Shown: positions 24,451 through 33,183, numbered from the stretch's first letter. The stretch: DNA of 64,000 nucleotides from Winogradskyella forsetii (GCF_013394595.1 NZ_CP053348.1:248001-312000); one strand, 5' to 3'. The notes: a model not told the origin generated them from the letters alone. Program-made: numbers and translations.

Positions 24451-24810
24451 ATGAACATAGAAGACTACAGAAACTATTGCCTAAACAAAAAAGCCGTTAC
24501 TGAACACTTTCCGTTCGATAAGGATACACTAGTGTTTAAAGTCTGCAATAAAATGTTTGCCTTGGCCTCTTTAAAACGCTGGGAAAATGGGGAGGCATTT
24601 ATCAACTTAAAATGTGATCCAGAATATGCCCAAGAACTGAGGGCCGAATACGATAGTATCAAACCGGGTTACCACATGCACAAGCAACAATGGAACAGCG
24701 TTTATATTCATACAGGAGAACTTTCACCGCAACTTATTACAAAACTGATTGACCATTCTTATGATATGGTTGTAAAAGGTTTGCCAAAAAAAATTAGGGA
24801 TACATTATAA
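24451..24810 (+). CDS. MmcQ/YjbR family protein
   Basis: A 119-aa protein. MNIEDYRNYCLNKKAVTEHF at the start, FINLKCDPEYAQELRAEYD in the middle and HMHKQQWNSVYI define the MmcQ/YjbR (DUF419) CyaY-like fold, thought to bind DNA. It is about the normal length. It is separated by about 120 bases from the DUF4230 gene and by 32 from phnA. Confidence 0.93.
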   Translation: MNIEDYRNYCLNKKAVTEHFPFDKDTLVFKVCNKMFALASLKRWENGEAFINLKCDPEYAQELRAEYDSIKPGYHMHKQQWNSVYIHTGELSPQLITKLIDHSYDMVVKGLPKKIRDTL

Positions 24811-24842
24811 TAATTTTACATTTGCTACCTAGCTTATAAAAT

Positions 24843-25418
24843 ATGTCATTAGAAAGAGAATTACAACAACGCAGTGGTTCACAATGTGAACTTTGCGGCA
24901 ATAAAGAAAACGTTTCTAGTTATACAGTTTCAGATATAAAAGAGAACGGGTTGAAAACCGCGATATACGCTTGTAAAACTTGTAGAGAACAGATGGATGA
25001 TGCAGACTGCATCGACTCTAACCATTGGCGATGTCTTAACGATAGTATGTGGAGCGAGCACGAAGCGGTAAAAATCATGGCATGGCGAATGCTTAATAGA
25101 ATTAAAGCAGATTGGACACAAGACCTTTTGGCTATGATGTATATGGAAGAAGAGACCTTAGAATTGGCAAAAGCTTCTGGTGATGGTGAAGATGACGAAA
25201 ACAAACTTGTGCATAGAGATGTGAATGGCGTCATTTTGGAGCATGGAGATTCTGTGGTTTTAATAAAGGATTTAAAAGTGAAAGGCTCTAGTATGGTAGC
25301 CAAACAAGGCACGGCTGTCAGAAATATTAGATTGGACCATGAGAACGAAACGTATATTGAAGGAAAAGTCGATGGTCAATTAATAGTGATCATTACGGAG
25401 TATGTAAAGAAAATCTAA
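24843..25418 (+). CDS. PhnA-like zinc-ribbon protein
   Basis: A 191-aa protein with an N-terminal zinc ribbon (C15/C18, C44/C47) and a C-terminal PhnA domain: VHRDVNGVILEHGDSVVLIK, then DLKVKGSSMVAKQGTAVRNI. Despite the name, this family is not part of the phosphonate lyase pathway and its role is unclear. The middle ~75 residues are the Bacteroidota-type insert. The stop codon overlaps a small convergent gene by four bases. Confidence 0.9.
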   Translation: MSLERELQQRSGSQCELCGNKENVSSYTVSDIKENGLKTAIYACKTCREQMDDADCIDSNHWRCLNDSMWSEHEAVKIMAWRMLNRIKADWTQDLLAMMYMEEETLELAKASGDGEDDENKLVHRDVNGVILEHGDSVVLIKDLKVKGSSMVAKQGTAVRNIRLDHENETYIEGKVDGQLIVIITEYVKKI

Positions 25419-25555
25419 TCAGAATCTTTTTTATTGAAAAAATCGAAACTTAACGGAATTAAGCATACCATGAATAAGTACTGCCCTGTTACCAAACCGT
25501 AGATGGTGATGCCTGCCAAAAGAACCATTAGTATTACTTTGTATTTATACTGCAT
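25415..25555 (-). CDS. small membrane protein, 46 aa
   Basis: Minus-strand ATG at 25555 to TAG at 25415. The protein starts MQYKYKVILMVLLAGITIYG, continues with a second hydrophobic stretch (LFMVCLIPLSFDFF) and ends in a charged tail. Two membrane helices are likely. The gene is convergent with phnA and overlaps its last four bases; upstream it is divergent from the DUF1272 gene, starts 25 bases apart. It is short, so support rests on the clean membrane-protein pattern. Confidence 0.5.
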   Translation of the reverse strand: MQYKYKVILMVLLAGITIYGLVTGQYLFMVCLIPLSFDFFNKKDSD

Positions 25556-25580
25556 CTTGCAAAAATAGACATTTTGAACG

Positions 25581-25844
25581 GTGTTACAAATAAAATCAAC
25601 TTGCGAAAACTGTCACAAAACATTGCTTTATAATTCTACCGATGCGATAATTTGCACCTTTGAATGCGCTTATTGCAAGGATTGTGTAGCGCTATTAAAA
25701 AAGGTTTGTCCGAATTGTGGAGGTGGATTTGAGAAACGACCATTGAGACCATTACATCTTTTAGAAAAATTTCCTGTTTCAAATGTTATAATACACCATC
25801 CAGTAGATATCAGAGCGCCTCTTCAAAAGCTTGATTATGAATAG
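25581..25844 (+). CDS. DUF1272 family small zinc-binding protein
   Basis: An 87-aa protein starting at GTG 25581. CENCHKTLLYNSTDAIICTF, then ECAYCKDC and CPNCGGGFEKRPLRP place eight Cys in zinc-binding pairs, the DUF1272 pattern (usual length 60-90). The function is unknown. Followed by a hairpin (CTGTTTAT/ATAAACAG, 25889-25912) without a T-run. Confidence 0.88.
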   Translation: MLQIKSTCENCHKTLLYNSTDAIICTFECAYCKDCVALLKKVCPNCGGGFEKRPLRPLHLLEKFPVSNVIIHHPVDIRAPLQKLDYE

Positions 25845-26065
25845 TTTTACAGTTATTTTTCCTACATTTTATCAATTTTAAAACCTGCTGTTTATCGAAA
25901 AAATAAACAGTCCAGTTCAAATAATCCATTCAAAATTACGGTTTGTCGATTTTATAAGAATGCTCGCATGATAAATCCGATATTGAGGTCATCCCTCTAA
26001 ATAATAGCACAAAAATTACTGATTAATAGCCCTGAATTAGTATGAACGCTTAAACATTATTTATT

Positions 26066-26389
26066 ATGGATTTACAAATTACAAGTTACAACAATCGTTT
26101 TCAGATTAAAGGGACATTAAACAAAATGAACCTCAAAACGTTTAATTCGCATTTCGCTAACATCTTTGATAAGTTAGATGATATTTTAGTGGATATCGAA
26201 CAGGTGAACAGTATTGACAGAGCTGGTGTAATGGCTTTGGCTAGACTTCATAATGAATCCATCACAAAATCAAAAAAACTATCGATTATAGGTTTGGGCT
26301 GCAAAGAACTTTATCAGCATTTTAAGTCTGAAGAAGTAAAAGCACCAAAGCAAACTATGATTGCCACTAACACAATCGTAGCAGCTTAA
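26066..26389 (+). CDS. STAS-domain protein (anti-sigma antagonist-like)
   Basis: A 107-aa protein with the STAS layout: beta strand, LKTFNSHFANIFDKLDDILV, DIEQVNSIDRAGVMALARLH and KSKKLSIIGLGCKELYQHF. The position of the usual phospho-Ser (DSSGL) reads DRAGV, so regulation by phosphorylation at that site is not expected. No kinase or sigma partner is adjacent. A terminator follows. Confidence 0.75.
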   Translation: MDLQITSYNNRFQIKGTLNKMNLKTFNSHFANIFDKLDDILVDIEQVNSIDRAGVMALARLHNESITKSKKLSIIGLGCKELYQHFKSEEVKAPKQTMIATNTIVAA

Positions 26390-26409
26390 CTCATACATTC
26401 TACCTTAAT

Positions 26410-26468
26410 AAAGTGTTTCCAAGGCATTTATGGTGATAGATAGATGTTTCGGATACACTTTGTTTTTT
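26410..26468 (+). terminator. terminator after the STAS gene
   Basis: AAAGTGTTTCC and GGATACACTTT form a long stem around a 30-nt loop and are followed by GTTTTTT. Confidence 0.65.
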
Positions 26469-26615
26469 AGTGAAACTCCAACTTAAAATAATCACGAATT
26501 GATTTATTTAAATTAGTTAGTTGAACCACGCCTGATGCTTGGAGGGCTAATCTTGTTTTTAGAACAAGATCTTATGATTTTAAATCATATTTTAGTTTCA
26601 AATTTCGTGATAATA

Positions 26616-27059
26616 TCAGCAAGACATATCAGCGACTATTTTCCACTCGCCATTAATTTTCTTAAAAATAATGATGAACACACCATTGGCATTTCCAATT
26701 GAGCGTTTGAGATGATATGCTCCCATAACCCAATAATTATTGCCTTCAATTTTTGAGATATCGTTAATTACAAATTTCAGTGTGCCACTTTCTGCTTTCG
26801 TGGGATAGCCTTTTTTATAATTCGCTAACGTTTTTTCCCAACCTTTGGTAAGTCCACTGCTTCCATAGAATTTTAGTGCTTCACTTTTCCAATAGCCTTG
26901 CATAAAGCCTTCTAAATCGTGATTATTCCAAGCGATTTCTTGGTCGTTCATTACTTTTTGGATGGCTGTTTGGGCAGTTTCAAATGTGTCCTCTTGCGTA
27001 TTTTGATGGGATCCACAGCTGAATAATAGAATGAGGAAATTGAAGTAAATTGTTTTCAT
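26616..27059 (-). CDS. DUF4440/SnoaL-like secreted protein
   Basis: A 147-aa protein from the ATG at 27059 (MKTIYFNFLILLFSCGSHQN), a lipoprotein-type signal (LFSCG); an upstream frame to 27098 lacks this logic. The domain has IQKVMNDQEIAWNNHDLEGF, MQGYWKSEALKFYGSSGLTK and FKKINGEWKIVADMSC, the NTF2-like fold of the DUF4440 family. Ligand or activity unknown. It stands alone between a terminator and a large inverted repeat. Confidence 0.87.
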   Translation of the reverse strand: MKTIYFNFLILLFSCGSHQNTQEDTFETAQTAIQKVMNDQEIAWNNHDLEGFMQGYWKSEALKFYGSSGLTKGWEKTLANYKKGYPTKAESGTLKFVINDISKIEGNNYWVMGAYHLKRSIGNANGVFIIIFKKINGEWKIVADMSC

Positions 27060-27121
27060 TACAGATAGGTTTTGGTGTCCTAAAAGTAATGACTTCATTT
27101 TAAAAAATAAGTAATTTAGTG

Positions 27122-27158
27122 TTAGACCTTTCAGGTTTTCAAAACCTGACAGGTCTAA
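27122..27158. repeat. interspersed inverted repeat, 37 bp
   Basis: TTAGACCT-TTCAGGTTTT pairs with AAAACCTGACAGGTCTAA with a single mismatch. It is a near-perfect palindrome in a gap between two minus-strand genes. Similar AACCTGACAGGT hairpins are common between genes of flavobacteria. Confidence 0.8.
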
Positions 27159-27163
27159 TGCAT

Positions 27164-28264
27164 TTAAAGCATACTTTTCTGCTTCTCCAAAAAAGCATCA
27201 GCTTGAAGTTGCATCAACTCACGAGCCTTTTTGCGTTTGTAATTCATCACGTCTTCTTCGTCAGCAATTTCGGTATAGACTTTATTATTGATCTCGTTAT
27301 CGGTTTTTAGAAGCAGTTTCCGTTCTGCTACTTTTTGCATGGTCCAAGTTTGAATAGTGGTTTCTTGGTCTTGTAATCTGTAATCGAATTCACCCTTTGG
27401 CGATAACAGTTTTGCAATTATTGGAGAGGTTTCTATAGCTAAAAACAATAAGAATATAAAGAATGATGGTAACCAAGGTAATGTGCCCAAAGCTGTAATA
27501 CGAGCCATTAAACCATCAAAGTTATCTATGATGGGTTGCGATTCGGCTACATTGGTCGTGTAATCGCCTTGAAGAGTTGCAATTTGGGTTTCCAGGGCGT
27601 CAATTTTAGCGTTGTTGTCGGTTTTTAATTGTTGCAATTCGGCTAAGCCAGCATCATGTTTGTCACGTTTTTCTTTATAAACAGGTCCTTTGCCTAAAAG
27701 TTTAGTGCCTGCTGTACCTTCCGCTTCAGAAATGTATGTATCATATAGGGCATTAACTTCAGTTTCTTTGAGATCTATTTGAGATCGTAATCCTAAAATC
27801 TCACTTTCGAGTTCGGTAATTTTTGGATTAAACTGTTCTGCGATTTGATTTTGGTTGGCTAAGGTCAATTCATTTTTTTGCTCTAATAACACCTGATTGA
27901 TTTCCTTTTCAAAAATCTTAAGTTCTAAAGGTTTCGAAATCACAACAGCGATAATAACAGCTAATAATATCCTCGGCGTAGCTTGTAGAATTTCGTCTAT
28001 AACATTATCTCGTTTTTTAATGGTGGAAACGATATAACGGTCTAAATTAAAAATGAGTAAACCCCAAATTAATCCGAAAAAGATGGAAGAATAAAGGTTG
28101 TCAAAAACCGTGAAAAGTGCATAACTGGCTGCAATAGTTGCCATAACGGCAGTAAAGAAAACGGTGGCACCAATACCGGCATATTTGTTCTGTTCACCAA
28201 TGGAGCAGTCGTTTAAAATGTCTGTGTCTGCACCAGAACAGAGGATGAAGAATTGCTTTAACAT
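27164..28264 (-). CDS. DUF4407 family membrane protein
   Basis: A 366-aa protein: four membrane helices near the N-terminus (~25-115) and one at ~255-275 surround a long coiled coil (residues ~120-240, ELESEILGLRSQIDLKETEV, QQLKTDNNAKIDALETQIAT). NLDRYIVSTIKKRDN is typical of DUF4407. The role is unknown; the family is widespread in Bacteroidota. The gap upstream holds a CTTCGGCTACGCTCAGGA repeat (28287-28305) and the terminator of the blaR1-like gene. Confidence 0.9.
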   Translation of the reverse strand: MLKQFFILCSGADTDILNDCSIGEQNKYAGIGATVFFTAVMATIAASYALFTVFDNLYSSIFFGLIWGLLIFNLDRYIVSTIKKRDNVIDEILQATPRILLAVIIAVVISKPLELKIFEKEINQVLLEQKNELTLANQNQIAEQFNPKITELESEILGLRSQIDLKETEVNALYDTYISEAEGTAGTKLLGKGPVYKEKRDKHDAGLAELQQLKTDNNAKIDALETQIATLQGDYTTNVAESQPIIDNFDGLMARITALGTLPWLPSFFIFLLFLAIETSPIIAKLLSPKGEFDYRLQDQETTIQTWTMQKVAERKLLLKTDNEINNKVYTEIADEEDVMNYKRKKARELMQLQADAFLEKQKSML

Positions 28265-28356
28265 GATTGATTGTTTTTTGATTGATCCTTCGGCTACGCT
28301 CAGGATAGATTGTCTATTAGAACGCTAAATGATTCGTTTTGTTACACTTTGGTACT

Positions 28357-28382
28357 AAAAAAAGCCTCAGTGAATGAGGCTT
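28357..28382 (-). terminator. terminator of the second blaI-M56 operon
   Basis: On the minus strand AAGCCTCA and TGAGGCTT pair around five bases and run into seven T, 25 bases after the M56 stop codon. Confidence 0.85.
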
Positions 28383-28406
28383 ATTATATTTTGTTAAGAA
28401 TATTTA

Positions 28407-30794
28407 TTAATCAATTATGGTAATAACCAAGGGCTCAATCTTAGATTCAGAAGCATCTTTAATTGAAAATAAGACTAATTTCATATCCGTTTTCATACTT
28501 GCAATGGTCGTTAAAACATTTTTGTTTTCATCAAATGAATTACCTTTTATGAGTATTGTGGGTTTGCCTGGAATTTTAAGCTTAAATTCAGTGACATTAC
28601 CATTTTCAGTAGTAAGCTTAAGGCTATTAACTTCTATTTTGGTCATTGTCAATTTAGGGAAATCTACTTTTTTCCCATTAATTATTAATTTAAGTGATTG
28701 TTGTTTACCCGATTTCCCATTGGCGCCGAGCAATATCGGTTTTTTAAAAATATAAACCAGAGGCTGTTTAGATTCTATATTATGACAAGTAACATTCAGC
28801 TTAGGATTCTTTTTTAATTGGTCAATAGCTATATCTGAAGAAATTGATTTTCCTTCGTTAAAAAATTTAGCATTGTTTTTTGCCATTCTAATAACGAAAT
28901 CTAAAGTTGATTCTGGATCAGAGGTTGATGACTTGTTTGTATTAGTAGGCATCTCTACTTCCTTACCAAAACGATTGTAATACGTTGTTTTTTCATTTTT
29001 ATCAGAATAATAATAGCTTTCTCCATCGATTTTTATGGGACCTTGTTTTTGTTCTTCATTTTCAACTATAATTGCAGTTCCCATTTCTATTGACCATGGA
29101 GAATCTTTAGAAGTCTGATCTTCTCGCATCTCTTTTAATGCTTTTTCTTTTTCAACTTTTGCTTCTTCTATTGTTAATCCATTATTAGGACTGAAATGTT
29201 TAGTTAATAAACCAAACTTTTTTTGGTTCTCTTTATGAATAATAAATGAAGACCAAATATCAGTTTTCCTCAATTCAGATTGAACCTTTTTTGCAAAATC
29301 CATACTTTTATTTTGCTCAATAAATATTGAGGCAGTTACATAATTTCTGCGTTCTTCAATCGTGAGATGTTCATTTATTTTGGTTACGGTATCTAATAAG
29401 TTCTTAAAGCTAACAGGTTCATTGTTTAAGGTTATGCTGTTGTCTCTTTTTATTAAAATTTCAACAGGTTTTATGGTTTGATTACTGTTTGTTTTTGCAA
29501 CTTCATAATTATTAGCATTCGGGCCACCTTTCTTAGGGCTATTGGTTTTTTTAGGAGCCGCAGGAGGCGCAGGAGGCGGAGGCGGAGGTATTGCGGTTGA
29601 AGAAGCATCTGCAATGATAATTTTAAACTCATGGTCTATAACCATAGTTTTGATCTTTTCGAGCGCTTTCTTTGATGCTTCACTTGGGTCGTACTTCACA
29701 TAAACGGCTTTAGTAGAATTGGCAAACTCTGATAGAGACTTTAGTTTAGATGCAATGGCTTTTATTGTAGCTAACTCATCATTTACTAGTAACTCTCCGT
29801 TTTTGTTTATTAAAATTGTTAAAAGCGGCTGTTCTTTCTGTACTATAATTTGTGGGTTTGGAATTTCCTTTTCGATTTCTATGCGTTCGGCAAAGCTGTA
29901 AAAGAGAACTGCAATAATTGGCAATACTAATAACGTACTTAGCCAAATTCTGGTTTTTGAGGTTTGTTTTTTCATAACTCTAAATCGTTTTTTGACCTGC
30001 CCGAATGTGTTCTTTGAAAATAATCCGTTCAGGCGGGTTGATGAATAATTGATCGCACTCGATAATGCATAATCTTGAGTGTTCCGATAGCTATCGGAAG
30101 ATGAAAATTGTAATATTATATTTTGATAGGTTTTAGCATCCGAACCTTGTTTTAAAACGCCTTGATCGGCTAAAAATTCATGATTTAATTTGACGTGATG
30201 TTTCAAAATATATATTAGAGGATGAAACCAAAATACAATTTGAAGTAATTCTAGGATTATAATATCTAAACTGTGCAGTTGCTTGGCATGGGTTTCCTCA
30301 TGAAGCTTGACTTCCGCTGGAACAGAGTTGGACTCATATCTCATTTTATTAAAAAAGATATATTTAAAAAAGGAATGCGGAACCAGATTTTCGCGAAGCA
30401 AAACATAGACGAAAGAGCGTTTGGTAAGCTTTACATTTTTAGAAATGCGTCGTTGCATTTTTACGAGGTTAACCACAAATCGTATGAAAAACAACAAAAC
30501 TCCCATCCCGTAAATAAGCCATAATATATGTTCTAATGTGAAAATTGAAGGTGTTTCAATGGGTTCAATTTCAGAAAGTTCTGTTGGAATGTTAATAGAG
30601 GACGTTTCAAAATTTGTTACAACTGGTTCTACGTATTCTGTGATGGTTAATGTTGGAATGACTAAGGCCAGAGCCATGGCGCCCAATAAATAAAAACGTT
30701 TGAAGTGATGCATAGTTTGCCGTTCTAAAAAAAGAACATAGACTAACCAAAACACTAACAAACAAGCCGAAAATTTTAAAAGATAGAGTTCCAT
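28407..30794 (-). CDS. M56 (BlaR1-like) sensor protease
   Basis: A 795-aa protein. Membrane helices at ~5-22, 35-52 and 85-110 lead to the M56 zinc site HEETH (165-169) and HEFLAD (from 205). A fourth helix at ~285-302 exports the C-terminal half. This part has a Pro-rich linker (PPPPPPAPPAAPKK, near 400) and no penicillin-binding domain, but repeated segments about one's own amino (ILIKRDNSITLNNEPVSFKN) that I cannot assign. Codons near 30082-30099 are formed by the interspersed palindrome TTCCGATAGCTATCGGAA, read as SDSYR. The BlaI gene is one base upstream. Confidence 0.9.
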   Translation of the reverse strand: MELYLLKFSACLLVFWLVYVLFLERQTMHHFKRFYLLGAMALALVIPTLTITEYVEPVVTNFETSSINIPTELSEIEPIETPSIFTLEHILWLIYGMGVLLFFIRFVVNLVKMQRRISKNVKLTKRSFVYVLLRENLVPHSFFKYIFFNKMRYESNSVPAEVKLHEETHAKQLHSLDIIILELLQIVFWFHPLIYILKHHVKLNHEFLADQGVLKQGSDAKTYQNIILQFSSSDSYRNTQDYALSSAINYSSTRLNGLFSKNTFGQVKKRFRVMKKQTSKTRIWLSTLLVLPIIAVLFYSFAERIEIEKEIPNPQIIVQKEQPLLTILINKNGELLVNDELATIKAIASKLKSLSEFANSTKAVYVKYDPSEASKKALEKIKTMVIDHEFKIIIADASSTAIPPPPPPAPPAAPKKTNSPKKGGPNANNYEVAKTNSNQTIKPVEILIKRDNSITLNNEPVSFKNLLDTVTKINEHLTIEERRNYVTASIFIEQNKSMDFAKKVQSELRKTDIWSSFIIHKENQKKFGLLTKHFSPNNGLTIEEAKVEKEKALKEMREDQTSKDSPWSIEMGTAIIVENEEQKQGPIKIDGESYYYSDKNEKTTYYNRFGKEVEMPTNTNKSSTSDPESTLDFVIRMAKNNAKFFNEGKSISSDIAIDQLKKNPKLNVTCHNIESKQPLVYIFKKPILLGANGKSGKQQSLKLIINGKKVDFPKLTMTKIEVNSLKLTTENGNVTEFKLKIPGKPTILIKGNSFDENKNVLTTIASMKTDMKLVLFSIKDASESKIEPLVITIID
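30082..30099. repeat. interspersed palindrome inside the M56 coding sequence
   Basis: TTCCGATAGCTATCGGAA, identical to the intergenic copy at 7043-7060. It keeps the reading frame and lies after the protease motifs. Confidence 0.85.
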
Positions 30795-30795
30795 A

Positions 30796-31161
30796 TTACT
30801 TATTTTTAATTTCGGTATCTATGATTTTCTTTAGTGCTTCCAGTTCTTCTTTCGTTAAATCTGTTTTACGTGTAAAAAATGAAGCGAACTGTGATGCACT
30901 ATCATTAAAAAAGGTTTTAATGAGGCCGTTTACATGCTTTGAAAAATAGTCTTCTTTTTTAACTAATGGAAAATATTCTCTAGAGTTACCATGAGTTTTA
31001 TAATCCACAAAACCTTTACCAATCATGCGCTTAAGTAAGGTGGCAACTGTGGTTGTGGCGGGTTTTGGTTCTGGATAAATATCCAATAAATCTTTCATAA
31101 AAGCTTTTTCTAGCTTCCAGAGGTATTGCATTAGTTGTTCTTCAGTTTTAGATAATTGCAT
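30796..31161 (-). CDS. BlaI/MecI-family transcriptional repressor
   Basis: A 121-aa winged-helix protein: LSKTEEQLMQYLWKLEKAFM and TTVATLLKRMIGKGFVDYKT give the DNA-binding domain; the C-terminal ~45 residues dimerise. It represses its own operon through the two operators just upstream and is expected to be inactivated by the M56 partner encoded next to it. The ligand sensed is unknown. Confidence 0.95.
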   Translation of the reverse strand: MQLSKTEEQLMQYLWKLEKAFMKDLLDIYPEPKPATTTVATLLKRMIGKGFVDYKTHGNSREYFPLVKKEDYFSKHVNGLIKTFFNDSASQFASFFTRKTDLTKEELEALKKIIDTEIKNK

Positions 31162-31181
31162 ACTCTACGTATTTAGAATTA

Positions 31182-31227
31182 ACTCTACAAATGTAGAGTA
31201 TATTTTTTAATTCTACAAGTGTAGAGT
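31182..31227. promoter_or_regulatory. BlaI operators overlapping the promoter of the second blaI-M56 operon
   Basis: Two dyads: ACTCTACAAATGTAGAGT (31182-31199, perfect) and ATTCTACAAGTGTAGAGT (31210-31227). The TACA..TGTA core is the classic BlaI/MecI operator. On the minus strand the -7 box TACATTTG is 31195-31188, inside operator 1, and the -33 TTG is 31218-31216, inside operator 2, spaced by 20. Both promoter elements would be covered by repressor. Confidence 0.88.
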
Positions 31228-31242
31228 TAAAAAATAACTGAT

Positions 31243-31270
31243 AAAAAAATCCGTTCGTTAAGAACGGATT
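31243..31270 (-). terminator. terminator of the M20 dipeptidase gene
   Basis: On the minus strand AATCCGTTC and GAACGGATT pair around GTTAA and continue into seven T; it lies six bases after the stop codon. Confidence 0.88.
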
Positions 31271-31276
31271 AAATTT

Positions 31277-32665
31277 TTAAGACGATAATTCTGTAAAATG
31301 CTTATAAAACCAAGGAATAGTCTCAATACCTTTAAGATAATTCCAAATGCCAAAATGTTCGTTTGGTGAGTGAATCGCATCACTATCCAATCCAAAGCCC
31401 ATTAAAATTGTTTTGCTGTTCAGTTCTTCTTCAAAAAGCGATACAATAGGAATACTACCACCACTGCGTTGTGGAATTGGTGTTTTTCCAAAAGTTTGTT
31501 CGTAAGCTTTTGAAGCGGCTTTATAACCAACACTGTCAATAGGAGTTACATAACCTTGTCCGCCATGATGAGGTTTTACATTCACTTTTACCCCTTTTGG
31601 TGCCATACTTTCAAAATGATCTTTGAATAATTTTGTGATCTCTTCCCAATCTTGATGAGGTACCAATCGCATGGATATTTTCGCATAGGCTTTGCTGGCA
31701 ATTACGGTTTTTGCACCTTCGCCAGTGTAGCCTCCCCAAATACCATTGACATCTAAGGTAGGACGAATTGAATTACGTTCATTAGTTGTGTAGCCTTCTT
31801 CACCATAGACCGCATCAATATCCAGTGATTTTTTGTAAGCCTCCAATGAAAATGGGGCTTTTGCCATTTCGGCGCGTTCGCCATCCGATAGGTTCTCAAC
31901 CTTATCATAAAATCCAGGAATGGTTATATGATTGTTTTCATCATGAAGCGATGCAATCATTTTAGTCAAAACGTTGATTGGATTTGCCACAGCACCTCCA
32001 TAAAGTCCAGAATGTAAATCTCTGTTTGGTCCTGTGACTTCAACTTCAACATAACTTAGGCCTCTAAGACCAGTAGTGATTGAAGGAACATTTTTAGCAA
32101 TCATACCTGTATCTGAAATCAAAATCACATCGTTTTTTAATTTCTCACGATTTGCTTTTACAAATTTCGAAAGATTAACGCTGCCAACTTCCTCTTCACC
32201 TTCAATCATAAATTTCACATTGCAAGGCAATTCATTATTGGAAGTCATGTATTCCATGGCTTTAACGTGCATATACATTTGGCCCTTATCATCGCAAGCA
32301 CCTCTGGCGAAAATAGCACCGTCGGGATGTAACTCTGTTTTTTGGATGATGGGTTCAAAAGGAGGGGAGTTCCATAAATCCAAAGGATCTGGTGGTTGCA
32401 CATCGTAATGGCCGTAAACGAGAACTGTCGGTAAATTTTTATCGATTATTTTTTCACCGTATACTATGGGATAACCATCGGTTTCGCATATTTCAACATG
32501 ATCGCAGCCCGCTTTTTCTAGACTGATTTTAATTAGGTCTGCGGTTTTTAAAACATCGCCTTTGTATGCGGAATCTGCACTTATTGAAGGGATTTTGAGC
32601 AATTCTATAAGCTCATTTAGAAAGCGCTCTTTGTTGTCGTTGATGTAAGATTGAATGGATTGCAT
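31277..32665 (-). CDS. M20-family dipeptidase
   Basis: A 462-aa metallopeptidase of the M20F (CNDP-like) group. Metal ligands and catalytic residues are visible: H86 and D88 in YGHYDVQP, D125 in GACDDKGQM, the catalytic Glu in EGEEEVGS (155-162), and HSPNEHFGIWNYLKG at the end. The middle holds the dimerisation (lid) domain with DLHSGLYGG. It cleaves dipeptides or small peptides in the cytoplasm, as no signal peptide is present. Length is normal. It stands alone. Confidence 0.95.
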   Translation of the reverse strand: MQSIQSYINDNKERFLNELIELLKIPSISADSAYKGDVLKTADLIKISLEKAGCDHVEICETDGYPIVYGEKIIDKNLPTVLVYGHYDVQPPDPLDLWNSPPFEPIIQKTELHPDGAIFARGACDDKGQMYMHVKAMEYMTSNNELPCNVKFMIEGEEEVGSVNLSKFVKANREKLKNDVILISDTGMIAKNVPSITTGLRGLSYVEVEVTGPNRDLHSGLYGGAVANPINVLTKMIASLHDENNHITIPGFYDKVENLSDGERAEMAKAPFSLEAYKKSLDIDAVYGEEGYTTNERNSIRPTLDVNGIWGGYTGEGAKTVIASKAYAKISMRLVPHQDWEEITKLFKDHFESMAPKGVKVNVKPHHGGQGYVTPIDSVGYKAASKAYEQTFGKTPIPQRSGGSIPIVSLFEEELNSKTILMGFGLDSDAIHSPNEHFGIWNYLKGIETIPWFYKHFTELSS

Positions 32666-32730
32666 ATATAAATTGGGTTTGTAACAAAAATAAGAAAAAC
32701 AAAATCGAATATTTTCTTATTTAAATCCTA

Positions 32731-32760
32731 TTTGAATATTGAAACTATTGTTTATATTTG
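32731..32760 (+). promoter_or_regulatory. promoter of tRNA-Leu
   Basis: TTTG at 32731-32734 and TATATTTG at 32753-32760 with an 18-base spacer, twelve bases before the tRNA 5' end. Confidence 0.8.
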
Positions 32761-32771
32761 CAGTCCAAAAT

Positions 32772-32853
32772 GCAGGCGTGGTGGAATTGGTAGACACGCT
32801 AGACTTAGGATCTAGTGCCGCGAGGTGTGAGAGTTCGAGTCTCTCCGCCTGTA
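32772..32853 (+). tRNA. tRNA-Leu (anticodon UAG)
   Basis: The acceptor strands GCAGGCG and CGCCTGT pair (one G-T). The anticodon arm is CTAGA-CTTAGGA-TCTAG with TAG in the loop. A long variable arm (TGCCGCGAGGTGTGA region) marks a class II tRNA, and GAGAGTTCGAGTCTCTC is the T arm. The discriminator is A; CCA is not encoded. Confidence 0.96.
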
Positions 32854-32862
32854 CTCCGAATG

Positions 32863-32890
32863 AAAGCCGAAGAGAAATCTTCGGCTTTTT
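32863..32890 (+). terminator. terminator of tRNA-Leu
   Basis: AGCCGAAGA and TCTTCGGCT form a perfect 9-bp stem over GAAA, followed by four T beyond the stem. Confidence 0.9.
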
Positions 32891-33126
32891 GCGTTTTAAC
32901 TTGAACATAAGTTATGCCGTACAGAACGAGTAAATTTCATTGATCTCCTAAAAGTGTTTAATAACGAAAACGCTTAATTGCTAAAAATAAGTCATTTTTC
33001 ACCTATAAATAAGAGCTAGATTCTAATGAAATTTGGTCGATTTGGAATATGATGAATATAAAAATAAAGCTTCAAGCACTTAGAACCCTTTGTTTTGCCT
33101 TGACCTTAAATAATTAAAAATATTCG

Positions 33127-33156
33127 TTGGAACATAACTATTTTTGAATATATTTG
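33127..33156 (+). promoter_or_regulatory. promoter of the xylose operon
   Basis: TTG at 33127-33129 and TATATTTG at 33149-33156, spacer 19. The predicted start falls in a CAGAA x3 repeat (33162-33176). The 230 bases before it hold nothing else that I can name. Confidence 0.75.
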
Positions 33157-33183
33157 CATACCAGAACAGAACAGAACGGTTTT

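Noticed and set aside
30273-30524. Plus-strand open frame inside the second M56 gene
   Set aside because: It is antisense to the conserved HEETH protease region, with no independent support.
33154-33183. Earlier TTG start for the GntR regulator
   Set aside because: The TTG is the last part of the TATATTTG promoter box, so it lies upstream of the transcript start.
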